Source: an uncultured Ruminococcus sp. (GTDB lineage: Bacteria > Bacillota > Clostridia > Oscillospirales > Ruminococcaceae). From it: a DNA stretch of 64,000 bases. Numbering within the stretch: position 1 is the stretch's first letter; every line of letters starts with the position of its first letter. The notes below the pieces were generated by a model. That model ran no database searches, was not told the DNA's origin, and saw nothing but the letters and a program-made list of their open reading frames with translations. The DNA is taken from assembly GCA_934463425.1 (NCBI GenBank), contig CAKSJP010000011.1, positions 1 through 64,000 of the forward strand. The letters are read 5' to 3'. Made by a program: the position numbers and the translations under genes. Of the stretch, positions 40,852 through 51,439 are shown in pieces.

Positions 40852-43086
40852 ATGTCCATTTTTGACCGCTATGCGCCGTTTATTCAGGATTTCATCTATC
40901 AGAATGACTGGGAATCCCTCCGCGCCATCCAGGTAGCGGCAGGCGACGCCATTTTCAACACAGAGGAAAACGTCCTGCTCTCGGCATCGACTGCCTCCGG
41001 CAAGACCGAGGCCGCGTTTTTCCCTATCCTCACCCAGTTCTACGAAGATCCGCCCACTTCTGTGGGCGCGATCTATATCGGGCCGCTGAAAGCACTCATC
41101 AATGACCAGTTCCTCCGGCTGAACGATCTCTGTGCCGAAGCAGATATCCCGGTGTGGCACTGGCACGGCGACGTTTCCCAGTCTCACAAAGCCAAAATGA
41201 TGAAACACCCTTCCGGCATTTTGCAGATCACGCCGGAGTCTCTGGAGGCGATGCTGCTCCACAAGCATGCTGCCCTCACCAAGCTGTTTCACGATCTGCG
41301 GTATATCGTCATCGACGAAGTACACTCTCTCATGCGCGGCGACCGGGGCGGTCAGACCATGTGTCTCATCGAACGGCTCTGCCGCATGGCAGGTGTCAAT
41401 CCCCGGCGCATCGGGCTGTCCGCCACCATCGGCGACCTGGAAACTACAGGCGCTTTTCTGGCTGCCGGCACCGGCAGAGGGACTGTGATCCCGCACATCG
41501 AAAGCAAGGGCGTGCGCTGGCGGCTGTCTATGGAGCATTTCTATGTGCATGACCAGCAGGCTGCAGCAGAGCATCCGCCGGAACAGGCACTCCCGGAGCT
41601 TGCGCCCAGAACAGACACTGCCCCGGAGCACGCCGACCCCGGCATGGGCTATATCTTCGAGCACACCCGCGGGAAAAAGTGCCTGATCTTCGTCAATTCC
41701 CGGGAGGAGTGCGAAGCCGTCACCACTACTCTGCGGCAGTACTGTGAAGCCAACCACGAGCCGGATCGCTTTCTCATCCATCACGGCAATCTGTCTTCCG
41801 CTTATCGGGAGACCGCAGAGACCGCCATGAAGGACGAGAGTCTCTTTCTGACCACCGTCACCACCGCCACTCTGGAGCTGGGCATTGACATCGGCAGACT
41901 GGAACGGGCATTCCAGATAGACGCGCCCTTTACGGTCTCTTCCTTTTTACAGCGCATGGGGCGCACCGGACGGCGCGATCTGCCGCCGGAAATGTGGTTT
42001 GTCATGCGGGAAGATCCGCCGGAAGCACGGGCGCTTCTGCCCACCACCATCCCGTGGAAGCTCCTGCAGGGCATCGCCCTGGTCCAGGTCTATCTGGAAG
42101 AGCGCTGGGTCGAACCGCCCCGGCTGAACCGTCTGCCCTACAGCCTGCTGTATCACCAGACCATGTGCACCCTGGCATCCTGCGGCGAAATGACACCGGC
42201 GGCGCTGGCATCCCATGTGCTGACCCTCAGCTATTTCCGCCGGGTCTCCCAGGAGGATTTCAAGCTCCTGCTGCGCCACCTGCTGGAGATCGACCACATC
42301 CAGCGCACCGAGACCGGCGGTCTCATTGTGGGCATCGCCGGAGAGCGGCTCACCAGCTCCTATAAATTCTACGCCGTGTTCCAGGAAAATGTGGAGTACA
42401 CCGTCCGCTGGAACTCCCAGGAGCTGGGGACGATCGTACAGCCGCCGCCTGTGGGCGAAAAGATCGCCATTGCCGGACACGTTTGGGTGGTAGACGAGAT
42501 CGACCACAAGCGGCACACCGTATACTGCGAACAGATCAAGGGAAAAGTGCCGGCATATTTCGGCGAATGCCCCGGCGATATCCACACCCATATCTTAGAG
42601 CGCATGAAGCGTGTACTCCAGGAGCAGAAGCAATATCCGTATCTCATGCAGAATGCGGCGGCGCGGTTACAGCTGGCGCGGCACACGGCGCAGAACTCCG
42701 GGCTGACGGAAGAGCCGCTGATCTGTCTGGGCGGCGATATGTGGTGCTTGTTCCCCTGGCTGGGGACATATGCCTTTCTCGCCATGGAACGCTTTCTCAA
42801 GGTGCGCTGCGCCGGCGCGCTCACCCTCACCGGACTTTCTCCGTCCAGACCGTACTTCATTCAGTTTAAGATGAAAGCCGACAGGCGTACCTTTTTCCGG
42901 GTGCTGCTGGAACAGGAGCGCAAACCGCTCGACCCCATGGAACTGGTCTATCCCAAAGAAGTCCCCATGTTTGAAAAGTATGACGAATATCTGCCGGAGA
43001 TCCTCATCAAAAAGGGCTTTGCCTGCGGCGTTCTGGGCATTGATGAAATGCGGGAGCGCATCCGCGGCTGGGAAAAATACACATGA
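40852..43086 (+). CDS. Lhr/BrxHI-like SF2 DEAD/DEAH helicase
   Basis: The 744-residue protein has a complete SF2 core: motif I LLSASTASGKTEAAFFP near 45, IYIGPLKALINDQ, motif II VIDEVHSL, motif III LSATIGD, and motif VI QRMGRTGRRD near 370. A long C-terminal region (about 400-744) carries the winged-helix and beta-barrel features of Lhr-type helicases. It probably translocates on single-stranded DNA under control of the BrxD-like ATPase. Between the two helicase lobes is an insert rich in Ala/Pro/Glu (about 240-265). This is the last gene of the unit; no good terminator was seen before the next promoter at 43150. Confidence 0.85.
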   Translation: MSIFDRYAPFIQDFIYQNDWESLRAIQVAAGDAIFNTEENVLLSASTASGKTEAAFFPILTQFYEDPPTSVGAIYIGPLKALINDQFLRLNDLCAEADIPVWHWHGDVSQSHKAKMMKHPSGILQITPESLEAMLLHKHAALTKLFHDLRYIVIDEVHSLMRGDRGGQTMCLIERLCRMAGVNPRRIGLSATIGDLETTGAFLAAGTGRGTVIPHIESKGVRWRLSMEHFYVHDQQAAAEHPPEQALPELAPRTDTAPEHADPGMGYIFEHTRGKKCLIFVNSREECEAVTTTLRQYCEANHEPDRFLIHHGNLSSAYRETAETAMKDESLFLTTVTTATLELGIDIGRLERAFQIDAPFTVSSFLQRMGRTGRRDLPPEMWFVMREDPPEARALLPTTIPWKLLQGIALVQVYLEERWVEPPRLNRLPYSLLYHQTMCTLASCGEMTPAALASHVLTLSYFRRVSQEDFKLLLRHLLEIDHIQRTETGGLIVGIAGERLTSSYKFYAVFQENVEYTVRWNSQELGTIVQPPPVGEKIAIAGHVWVVDEIDHKRHTVYCEQIKGKVPAYFGECPGDIHTHILERMKRVLQEQKQYPYLMQNAAARLQLARHTAQNSGLTEEPLICLGGDMWCLFPWLGTYAFLAMERFLKVRCAGALTLTGLSPSRPYFIQFKMKADRRTFFRVLLEQERKPLDPMELVYPKEVPMFEKYDEYLPEILIKKGFACGVLGIDEMRERIRGWEKYT

Positions 43087-43149
43087 TCCCCGATTATGCA
43101 GCATATCCGGTAAAGTTTTCAAAAAATACACAATCCCACTGCATTCCTA

Positions 43150-43158
43150 TGCTATAAT
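43150..43158 (+). promoter_or_regulatory. Extended -10 promoter of the zinc-ribbon membrane protein gene
   Basis: TATGCTATAAT pattern; no consensus -35. The leader is about 40 bases with AGGAGGAA. Confidence 0.55.
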
Positions 43159-43205
43159 TTTCTTCATAGAAACAAAACAAAACCGATACAACAGGAGGAA
43201 TCCCT

Positions 43206-44357
43206 ATGGCAAAAAAGAAATCGAAAACCACAGCAGACACCGCTGCCGAAAGCACAGCAAAACCGGCAAAAAAGCCCTCCCGCGCCGGTGCAGTGTTCGG
43301 GTTGATCCTGCTGTTTTTGCTGACACTGCTCTTCGGCATCTGTCTGCTGCTGAGTATCACGCTGCATACCATCGTGCCGCAGAACGCCCTTTCCAAGGCG
43401 GTCTCCCAGATGGATCTGTCCCAGGCACAGCTCTGCGATGACGGCAAAATGCAGCCGCTCGGAAAATGCATGTATGACTGGTATTTCTGGAATGCTCCCA
43501 ATCTCTCAGAGGAATACGCCAATGTTCTGGTACAGCAGCCGGAATTCAACACGCTGCTCTGTGACTATCTGGATGACCTCAGCGGCTATTTGTCCGGCGA
43601 CATCGCCGAACTGCCGGAAGCCAGTGTCACCGATATTGCAGACCTGATGCAGAATGACCTGGGCAGCATCATGCAGGAAGAAACCGGCGTGATCTTCGCC
43701 GAAGCAGACCGCCAGGCACTGGAATGGACGATGGGCGACGATGTAAATGACTGGAACCATACGCTGAAGCACACCATCGGTTCCGGCTTCGGCAAGTTTC
43801 TGGCGCGGATGCTGTGCAGTATTTCCGGCATCATTGTTTTCGGCATCATGACCGCGGCATGCTTCGTGCTGTGGCTGATTCTCGCTGTCAGAGGGCACTG
43901 GCGCAAGGGCAGAATGCTCACCGCCTATGGCTGTGCCGTCGCCATCCCCAGCCTTCTGGTGCTGGCAGGAAGCGGCATAACAGCGCTTCTGGTCGAGGCG
44001 TTCCATGTACCGGATGCGCTGCTCTTTACCAGAAACGGCTTGTCCGTCCTTCTCATCCCGGTGGTGCTGTCCAGTCTGACCGTTGCCCTGAGCGGCATGA
44101 TCGTGGCTTCCATCGGCATCTGCACCAACGCCGTTGTCAAGGCAAAGGCAAGGAAAAAGGCTGCGGCTGCAGCTGTGCCGGAAAAGACCTCTGCGCCGCT
44201 GCCCTCTGAGCCGGAGTTCCGCTATACAGAAGCGGACGGTCAGGATCACACAAAAAAGACAGACGACACACCCACTGTAAAGTTCTGCCCGCACTGCGGC
44301 GCAGAAAATCCCCTGGACAGCATGTTCTGCGGTTCCTGCGGCGAAAAAATGCAGTAA
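43206..44357 (+). CDS. Multi-pass membrane protein with C-terminal zinc ribbon
   Basis: The 383-residue product has a Lys-rich N-terminus, a first membrane helix at about 30-54, an outside domain of about 150 residues, and three further helices at about 205-230, 238-266 and 275-305. A cytoplasmic tail ends in a zinc ribbon (FCPHCGAENPLDSMFCGSCG). The closing ribbon is common in Firmicutes membrane proteins of unknown role. No specific family was recognised. It has its own promoter and a strong terminator at 44396-44438. Confidence 0.7.
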   Translation: MAKKKSKTTADTAAESTAKPAKKPSRAGAVFGLILLFLLTLLFGICLLLSITLHTIVPQNALSKAVSQMDLSQAQLCDDGKMQPLGKCMYDWYFWNAPNLSEEYANVLVQQPEFNTLLCDYLDDLSGYLSGDIAELPEASVTDIADLMQNDLGSIMQEETGVIFAEADRQALEWTMGDDVNDWNHTLKHTIGSGFGKFLARMLCSISGIIVFGIMTAACFVLWLILAVRGHWRKGRMLTAYGCAVAIPSLLVLAGSGITALLVEAFHVPDALLFTRNGLSVLLIPVVLSSLTVALSGMIVASIGICTNAVVKAKARKKAAAAAVPEKTSAPLPSEPEFRYTEADGQDHTKKTDDTPTVKFCPHCGAENPLDSMFCGSCGEKMQ

Positions 44358-44395
44358 TACAGATTTGTCGGCACAGGGATAAAAGCTACATAGAA

Positions 44396-44438
44396 AAAAC
44401 GCCGCTGCGGTACCTTTCACAGTACCGCAGCGGCGTTT
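44396..44438. terminator. Bidirectional terminator
   Basis: AACGCCGCTGCGGTAC and GTACCGCAGCGGCGTT form a 16-bp perfect stem flanked by A-run and T-rich sequence. It separates the zinc-ribbon gene from the convergent small membrane protein. Confidence 0.93.
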
Positions 44439-44461
44439 TGGTTTTGCCTTAAAAATCGATT

Positions 44462-44830
44462 TTACTCCGGCAGCTTTTCCGAGGCGACCTGACAATAGGT
44501 GTCCAGATACGCCAACATGCCGAATGCAGTCAGCACGAGCACTGCTCCGTGGACATACAGCATCGCCGCCATGAGGCCATCAGGCATAATGCACAAGATC
44601 TGTGTCAGAAGCACCGAAAGCGCCGTCATGAAAAAAGCACCGGCATAAATAGCACACAGCATACCCGCAGCAGATCGAAACTGCTCTGTATCATAAACCT
44701 TTCTGCCGTCCGGCTGCACGGGGTTTCCTGCCAGCAGAAACGGCCACGGCGACAGATTCAGCTTAACGGAAAATACAGTATCCGCAGCGCCCAGCAGAAC
44801 AAAACAAAGAAATGGAATCCATCCGCTCAT
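44462..44830 (-). CDS. Small membrane protein, hypothetical
   Basis: The 122-residue product starts at MSGWIPFLCFVLLGAADTVF (AGGAGGTG at ideal distance; an ATG three codons upstream is less likely). Three hydrophobic helices are visible (about 5-20, 58-78 and 88-110). It starts 24 bases after the glgP stop and is probably co-transcribed with malQ-glgP. No function is assigned. Confidence 0.6.
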   Translation of the reverse strand: MSGWIPFLCFVLLGAADTVFSVKLNLSPWPFLLAGNPVQPDGRKVYDTEQFRSAAGMLCAIYAGAFFMTALSVLLTQILCIMPDGLMAAMLYVHGAVLVLTAFGMLAYLDTYCQVASEKLPE

Positions 44831-44854
44831 TTTCAGCACCTCCTGTGCCTTCTG

Positions 44855-47217
<2,363 letters not shown>

Positions 47218-47221
<4 letters not shown>

Positions 47222-48813
47222 GACTTCTTCTCCCTTTTTCTCAGTTTCATCGATGCATTCACTGCATCCGCTTTTTCTGCAGCCTTCGCTGCTGCCTTCT
47301 GCCGCTTCTTGGAGATCGGCTTTTCCTTGGACTTTTCCGGCAGCCGGTTGTACAGCTCATTCAGCTGATAGATCCGCTTCGCCAGTCTGGGATTAAAATC
47401 GCTGGTCAGTGTGCGGTACTGCCAGTTGCCGCCTGTTGTAGACGGTGTATTCATCCGTCCCTCCGGCCCGGCATCCAAAAAGTCCTGCATCTGCGCCACT
47501 GCAAGCCGGGCGGTGCTGCTCCAGGTGAGCCGCAGGATCGCTGCCGGCAGATCGTTTGCACTCCGGCAGTGGAGATAGCGCTTCGCAAAGGCGATGGTCT
47601 TGGACGGCGAGCCGTGGATCCATCCCCGCAGCGTCATGTTGTCGTGCGTCCCGGTATAGGCAACACAGTTGGGTGTCTCAAAGTTCTGCGGCAGATAGGT
47701 GCTTGCCGGATCATTGTCAAAGGCAAACTGCAGCACCTTCATGCCCGGATACCCGGAATCCTGCAGCAGCTGACGCACCTCCGGTGTCACAAAGCCCAGA
47801 TCCTCTGCAATAATCGACAGGTCGCCCAGCGCCTCCTTCACCGCATGGAACAGATCCATGCCCGGACCCTTGCGCCATTCGCCCACCTCTGCGGTCTTTT
47901 TGCCGTAGGGAATGGCATAAAAGCTCTCAAAGCCCCGGAAGTGGTCAATGCGCACCGTGTCATACAGTGTTGCTGCGCTCTTCAGACGGTCGATCCACCA
48001 GGCGAATCCGGTCTCCTTGTGATAGCTCCAGTCATACAGCGGATTGCCCCACAGCTGACCAGTAGGTGAGAACACATCCGGCGGACAGCCTGCCACATCC
48101 ACTGGCTTGCGCTCCTTGTCCAGCAGGAACAGCTCCGGGTGTTCCCAGACATCCACGCTGTCATATGCCACATAAATGGGAATATCCCCCACAATGGAAA
48201 TGCCGTTTTCGTTGCAGTACGCCTTGAGCTCGCCCCACTGCTGATAGAACCAGTACTGCAGCACACAGTAATAGTCGATCTCGTCGGCATACTGCTCCCG
48301 TGCCGCTTCCAGCGCCTCCGGCTCACGCATTGCCAGATCGGTCTCCCACTGATACCAGGGCTTTCCGGCGTGGGCATCCTTCAGCGCCATAAACAAAGCA
48401 TATTCCGGCAGCCAGTTCTTTTGTGCTTCACAAAATGCCAGATATTCCGGCGCATCCTTCTGGAATCGGTTATACGCGGTCCGCAGCACGTGGAAGCAGT
48501 AGTTGTATACCCGTGCATAATCCACCCGGCGCGGATCTTCACCCCAGTTGATGTTCTCATAGTCCGGTGGTGCCAGATAGCCTTTTTTCTCCAGACGCTG
48601 AAAATCGATGAAATACGGATTTCCGGCATGGACAGAAAAGGACTGATACGGCGAATCGCCATAGCTCGTAGGAGAAAGCGGCAGGATCTGCCATACCTGC
48701 ATGCCGCAGTCCCGCAGGAAGTTGGCGAACATATACGCCGAATCTCCCAGCTTGCCGATGCCAAACTCTGACGGCAGGCTGGAAATGTGCATTAAAATAC
48801 CACTTTTTCGCAT
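47218..48813 (-). CDS. malQ: 4-alpha-glucanotransferase (amylomaltase) with Lys/Ala-rich tail
   Basis: MalQ disproportionates maltodextrins. The start was placed at MRKSGILMHISSLPSEFGIG after AGGAGG. The product is 531 residues and contains the GH77 motifs: YQSFSVHAGNPYFIDF, IYVAYDSVDVWEHPELF, the nucleophile Asp in DTVRIDHFRGFESFYAIP, the acid Glu in IIAEDLGFVTPEV and YTGTHDNMTLRGW. The last 40 residues (KSKEKPISKKRQKAAAKAAE onward) are a very basic extension that the usual amylomaltase lacks. It is first gene of the malQ-glgP pair. Confidence 0.96.
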
Positions 48814-48864
48814 GATAATACCTCCTATATGCCGCATGTCACATATTGCATACGGCTTTTTTTG

Positions 48865-48912
48865 ATACAGCTGCGTCTGTCATTCCGCGGCAGACGCAGC
48901 TGTATATTTTTT
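48865..48912 (+). terminator. Strong plus-strand hairpin and T-run between malQ and the next gene
   Basis: ATACAGCTGCGTCTG pairs perfectly with its complement (48891-48905) around 11 bases and is followed by ATTTTTT on the plus strand. No plus-strand gene ends here; upstream on this strand lies only the antisense of malQ. It might block antisense transcription or act as an attenuator for the membrane protein at 48959. Confidence 0.6.
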
Positions 48913-48958
48913 GCATTTCCGCACAGACTACAGGCAGCAAGAAAAAAGAGGTGATTCC

Positions 48959-49360
48959 TTGAAACTGCATCACAAGCCCTGTGAACTCTGCTGGTTCTTT
49001 CTGCTGGGGGCTTTTGTCTATAGCCTGCTGGAGATCGCTTGCCGGGGCTATACCCACTGGACCATGACGCTCACCGGCGGTGCCGCCGCAGTGGGGCTCT
49101 ACCTGATCCATGCTGCTGCACCGCCCCGGACTCAGCTGCTGCAGTATGGATGCGGCGCAATACTCATCACTGCCCTGGAATTTACCGTGGGTGTCGCAGA
49201 CAATCTCGTCATGGGCTGGAACGTCTGGGACTACAGCAGCATGCCGCTGAACCTGTACGGTCAGATCTGCCTGCCGTTCACCGGTCTGTGGTTTCTGCTG
49301 TGCATTCCGGCATTCGGCATCTGCCGCATCGCAGAAAAGCGGTTTCACCCTGTTTCCTGA
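48959..49360 (+). CDS. Small four-helix membrane protein (putative CmpB/ABC-transporter type IV family)
   Basis: A TTG start at 48959 is favoured because AAAGAGGTGATT lies at the right distance. An ATG at 48911 has no ribosome site and would place a polar stretch before the first helix. The 133-residue product has four membrane helices and the pattern CELCWFFLLGAFVYSLLEIA, NLVMGWNVWDYS, LNLYGQICLPFTGLWF, resembling the family called putative ABC-transporter type IV (CmpB). A role is not established. Confidence 0.7.
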   Translation: MKLHHKPCELCWFFLLGAFVYSLLEIACRGYTHWTMTLTGGAAAVGLYLIHAAAPPRTQLLQYGCGAILITALEFTVGVADNLVMGWNVWDYSSMPLNLYGQICLPFTGLWFLLCIPAFGICRIAEKRFHPVS

Positions 49361-49402
49361 AGGATGTGCATCTCCGGAAACTACAGCAGCTTCTTCCTCC
49401 TT

Positions 49403-49431
49403 AGTATAGCACAAACCCGATCTTTGTGCAA
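49403..49431 (-). promoter_or_regulatory. Orphan minus-strand promoter with embedded palindrome
   Basis: Minus strand TTGCAC (49431-49426), 17 bases ending TGTGC, TATACT (49408-49403). GCACAAA-CCCGATC-TTTGTGC (49409-49429) fills the spacer. Transcription would run antisense to the membrane protein at 48959 toward malQ; it may be the distal malQ-glgP promoter with a long leader or an antisense RNA promoter. Confidence 0.45.
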
Positions 49432-49506
49432 GAGGAATCATAGAAAATAAACCGGTTTTGTGAAAAAATAGTACGATTCAATCATGAAATCGAAACATAT
49501 CTGTGC

Positions 49507-49545
49507 AAAAAAGCATCATTTCCCGATTGGGAAATGATGCTTTTC
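49507..49545. terminator. Terminator of pyrB
   Basis: GCATCATTTCCC-GATT-GGGAAATGATGC (49513-49540) with A- and T-runs on both sides. Confidence 0.92.
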
Positions 49546-49577
49546 TGTATTTTCCAGGAAATTGTCCCCAAAGCAGC

Positions 49578-50663
49578 TTAGTGCTCCATCAGCAGACGCT
49601 CGTTGCAGAACTCACATTCCAGCAGCGAGTTGCCCAGCGGAATGAAGCTCTTCGGCAGATAGGTCTCAGTGCAGGTGATGCAGTTGGGGTTCTTGCAGGC
49701 TGCGCCGGGGAATGTCTTGCCGTGCAGCAGTGTGGTGTGGGCGTCCAGATTCAGCATGGTGATAATCAGCGCCATGCGGACGTACATGCCGTACTTTGCC
49801 TGCTTGAAGTACATCGCCCGGGGATCATCGTCCAGAGCCACCTCGATCTCGTCCACACGGGGCAGCGGATGGAGCACGATCAGATCCTTTTTCGCTGCCT
49901 GCATCTTCTTGACGGTGAGGATATAGGTGTCCTTCTGCGCCAGATATTCCTCCCGGCTGGCGAAGCGCTCCTGCTGGATCCGTGTCATATACAGCACATC
50001 CAGCATCGGCAGCGCCTCTTCCAGAGAGGCGATCTCTTCATACTCGCAGTTGCTGGCATTGAGAATATCCTTTACATAGGACGGCAGCCCCAGTTCCGGT
50101 GTGGAGATGAGGATAAAGCGGTTGCCCTCAAAGCAGGACATGGCCTTCAGCAGCGAGTGCACCGTTCTGCCGTTGATGAGGTCGCCGCAGAGACCGATGG
50201 TCAGGTGATCCAGTCTGCCCTTTTCGCATTTCAGCGTCAGCAGGTCGGTCAGGGTCTGGGTGGGGTGGAGGTGTCCGCTGTCACCGGCATTGATGACCGG
50301 ACAGTCTGCGGACAGCGCCGCAGCCTTTGCCGCACCGGCAACCGGATGGCGCATGACCAGGATATCCGCATAGCCGCTGACGATCTTGGTGGTATCTTTC
50401 AGTGTCTCACCCTTGGAAACGGACGAGTTTGCCGGATTGTCGAAACCGATCAGTCTGCCGCCCAGACGCAGCATTGCGGTCTGGAAGGACATCTGGGTAC
50501 GGGTAGACGGCTCATAGAACAGGGTCGCCATGATCTTGTTGCTGCAGGCGCCTGCGTAGATCTCCGGGTGATTCTTGATCTGCTCCCCCAGGTCTACCAC
50601 CTGCTTCCACCAGGAAACAGGATAATCGTTCAGGTCGATCAGATGCGGATACGGTGAAATCAT
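49578..50663 (-). CDS. pyrB: Aspartate carbamoyltransferase catalytic chain fused to a PyrI-type zinc domain
   Basis: This is the second step of pyrimidine synthesis, joining carbamoyl phosphate and aspartate. The 361-residue product has the carbamoyl phosphate loop FYEPSTRTQMSFQTAMLRLG, the SSVSKGETLKDT lysine loop, MRHPVAGAA, NAGDSGHLHPTQTLTDLLTL and VLHPLPRVDEIEVALDDDPR. After the normal end (about residue 310) comes CKNPNCITCTETYLPKSFIP and then CEFC: the CxxxxC...CxxC zinc knuckle of the regulatory chain PyrI. The nucleotide-binding half of PyrI is absent. The zinc domain may hold trimers together without allosteric control. Confidence 0.95.
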   Translation of the reverse strand: MISPYPHLIDLNDYPVSWWKQVVDLGEQIKNHPEIYAGACSNKIMATLFYEPSTRTQMSFQTAMLRLGGRLIGFDNPANSSVSKGETLKDTTKIVSGYADILVMRHPVAGAAKAAALSADCPVINAGDSGHLHPTQTLTDLLTLKCEKGRLDHLTIGLCGDLINGRTVHSLLKAMSCFEGNRFILISTPELGLPSYVKDILNASNCEYEEIASLEEALPMLDVLYMTRIQQERFASREEYLAQKDTYILTVKKMQAAKKDLIVLHPLPRVDEIEVALDDDPRAMYFKQAKYGMYVRMALIITMLNLDAHTTLLHGKTFPGAACKNPNCITCTETYLPKSFIPLGNSLLECEFCNERLLMEH

Positions 50664-50752
50664 GATATTGTACCTCCGTTGTTTTCTCCGAAGTCATGCA
50701 TTGACTCCGGGAATCTATGGCAATGCCGCCGGTTTTCAGCGGTCTTGTCGGC

Positions 50753-51421
50753 TTATAAAATATTGCTGCCGTTGATGTACATCTTGAACTTTTTGTCAAA
50801 GAACAGCGCCGCGCGCTTGGACAGCAGCATGCGCTCCATGAAGATCTCGAAATATTCCAGCACAGAAGAGATCTCTGTGTCAATGGTCAGATCCAGCACA
50901 ATGGATCTCTGGTCGTCGCTGAAATGCAGGTTGGAATATTCCACCGCATAATTCACGCGGTCGTGGATATCGAAGGTCATAAAGTCGGTATTGCGCACAC
51001 GGCTGCGGCGCACATCAGTCTTGTCGGCAATAATCAGCGCCGCCGAAATGGCATCCACCGGCTGTGCCGTCCCCTCATCGTGGTTACCGATGGCGGAGAT
51101 GATGGAGCAGATCTCATCCACCGGCATTTCCAGACGGTCGAGAAGCCGGAACGCCATGACTGCGCCGCTCTGGGCGTGGTCGTTGCGGTTGATGACATTG
51201 CCGATATCGTGGAGAAAGCCGGCGATCTTCGCCAGTTCCACCTGGCGCGCCGGATACTGCAGCGTCTCCAGGATCATGGCAGCGTTATGCGCCGCCTTTT
51301 CCACATGGGCAAAGGAATGTTCGGTATAGCCGATGGCCGCCAGGGACATATCGGCGCGGCGGATATACTCCCGGATGTCGGGATTCTGCCGGATATAAGC
51401 ATAGGTTACATGACTTGCCAT
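50753..51421 (-). CDS. HD-domain phosphohydrolase
   Basis: The 222-residue protein has the HD metal motif: His in HSFAHVEKAAHNAAMI, FLHDIGNVINRNDHAQ with the HD pair near residue 70, NHDEGTAQPVDAI and the distal Asp in LIIADKTDVRRSRVR. Such proteins hydrolyse nucleotides or phosphoesters. The substrate is not known. The C-terminal part (about 150-222) is a small alpha/beta extension. It lies 18 bases after asnB and 90 bases before pyrB on the same strand, so asnB-HD-pyrB may be one transcript. Confidence 0.8.
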   Translation of the reverse strand: MASHVTYAYIRQNPDIREYIRRADMSLAAIGYTEHSFAHVEKAAHNAAMILETLQYPARQVELAKIAGFLHDIGNVINRNDHAQSGAVMAFRLLDRLEMPVDEICSIISAIGNHDEGTAQPVDAISAALIIADKTDVRRSRVRNTDFMTFDIHDRVNYAVEYSNLHFSDDQRSIVLDLTIDTEISSVLEYFEIFMERMLLSKRAALFFDKKFKMYINGSNIL

Positions 51422-51439
51422 TTGTTTTCAGCCGCTCCT

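Noticed and set aside
48839-49441. 200-codon minus-strand frame downstream of the orphan promoter at 49403
   Set aside because: Its start lies upstream of the inferred start site, composition is Gln/Ala/Cys-rich without hydrophobic core pattern, and the plus-strand membrane protein in the same stretch has clear helices and a ribosome site.
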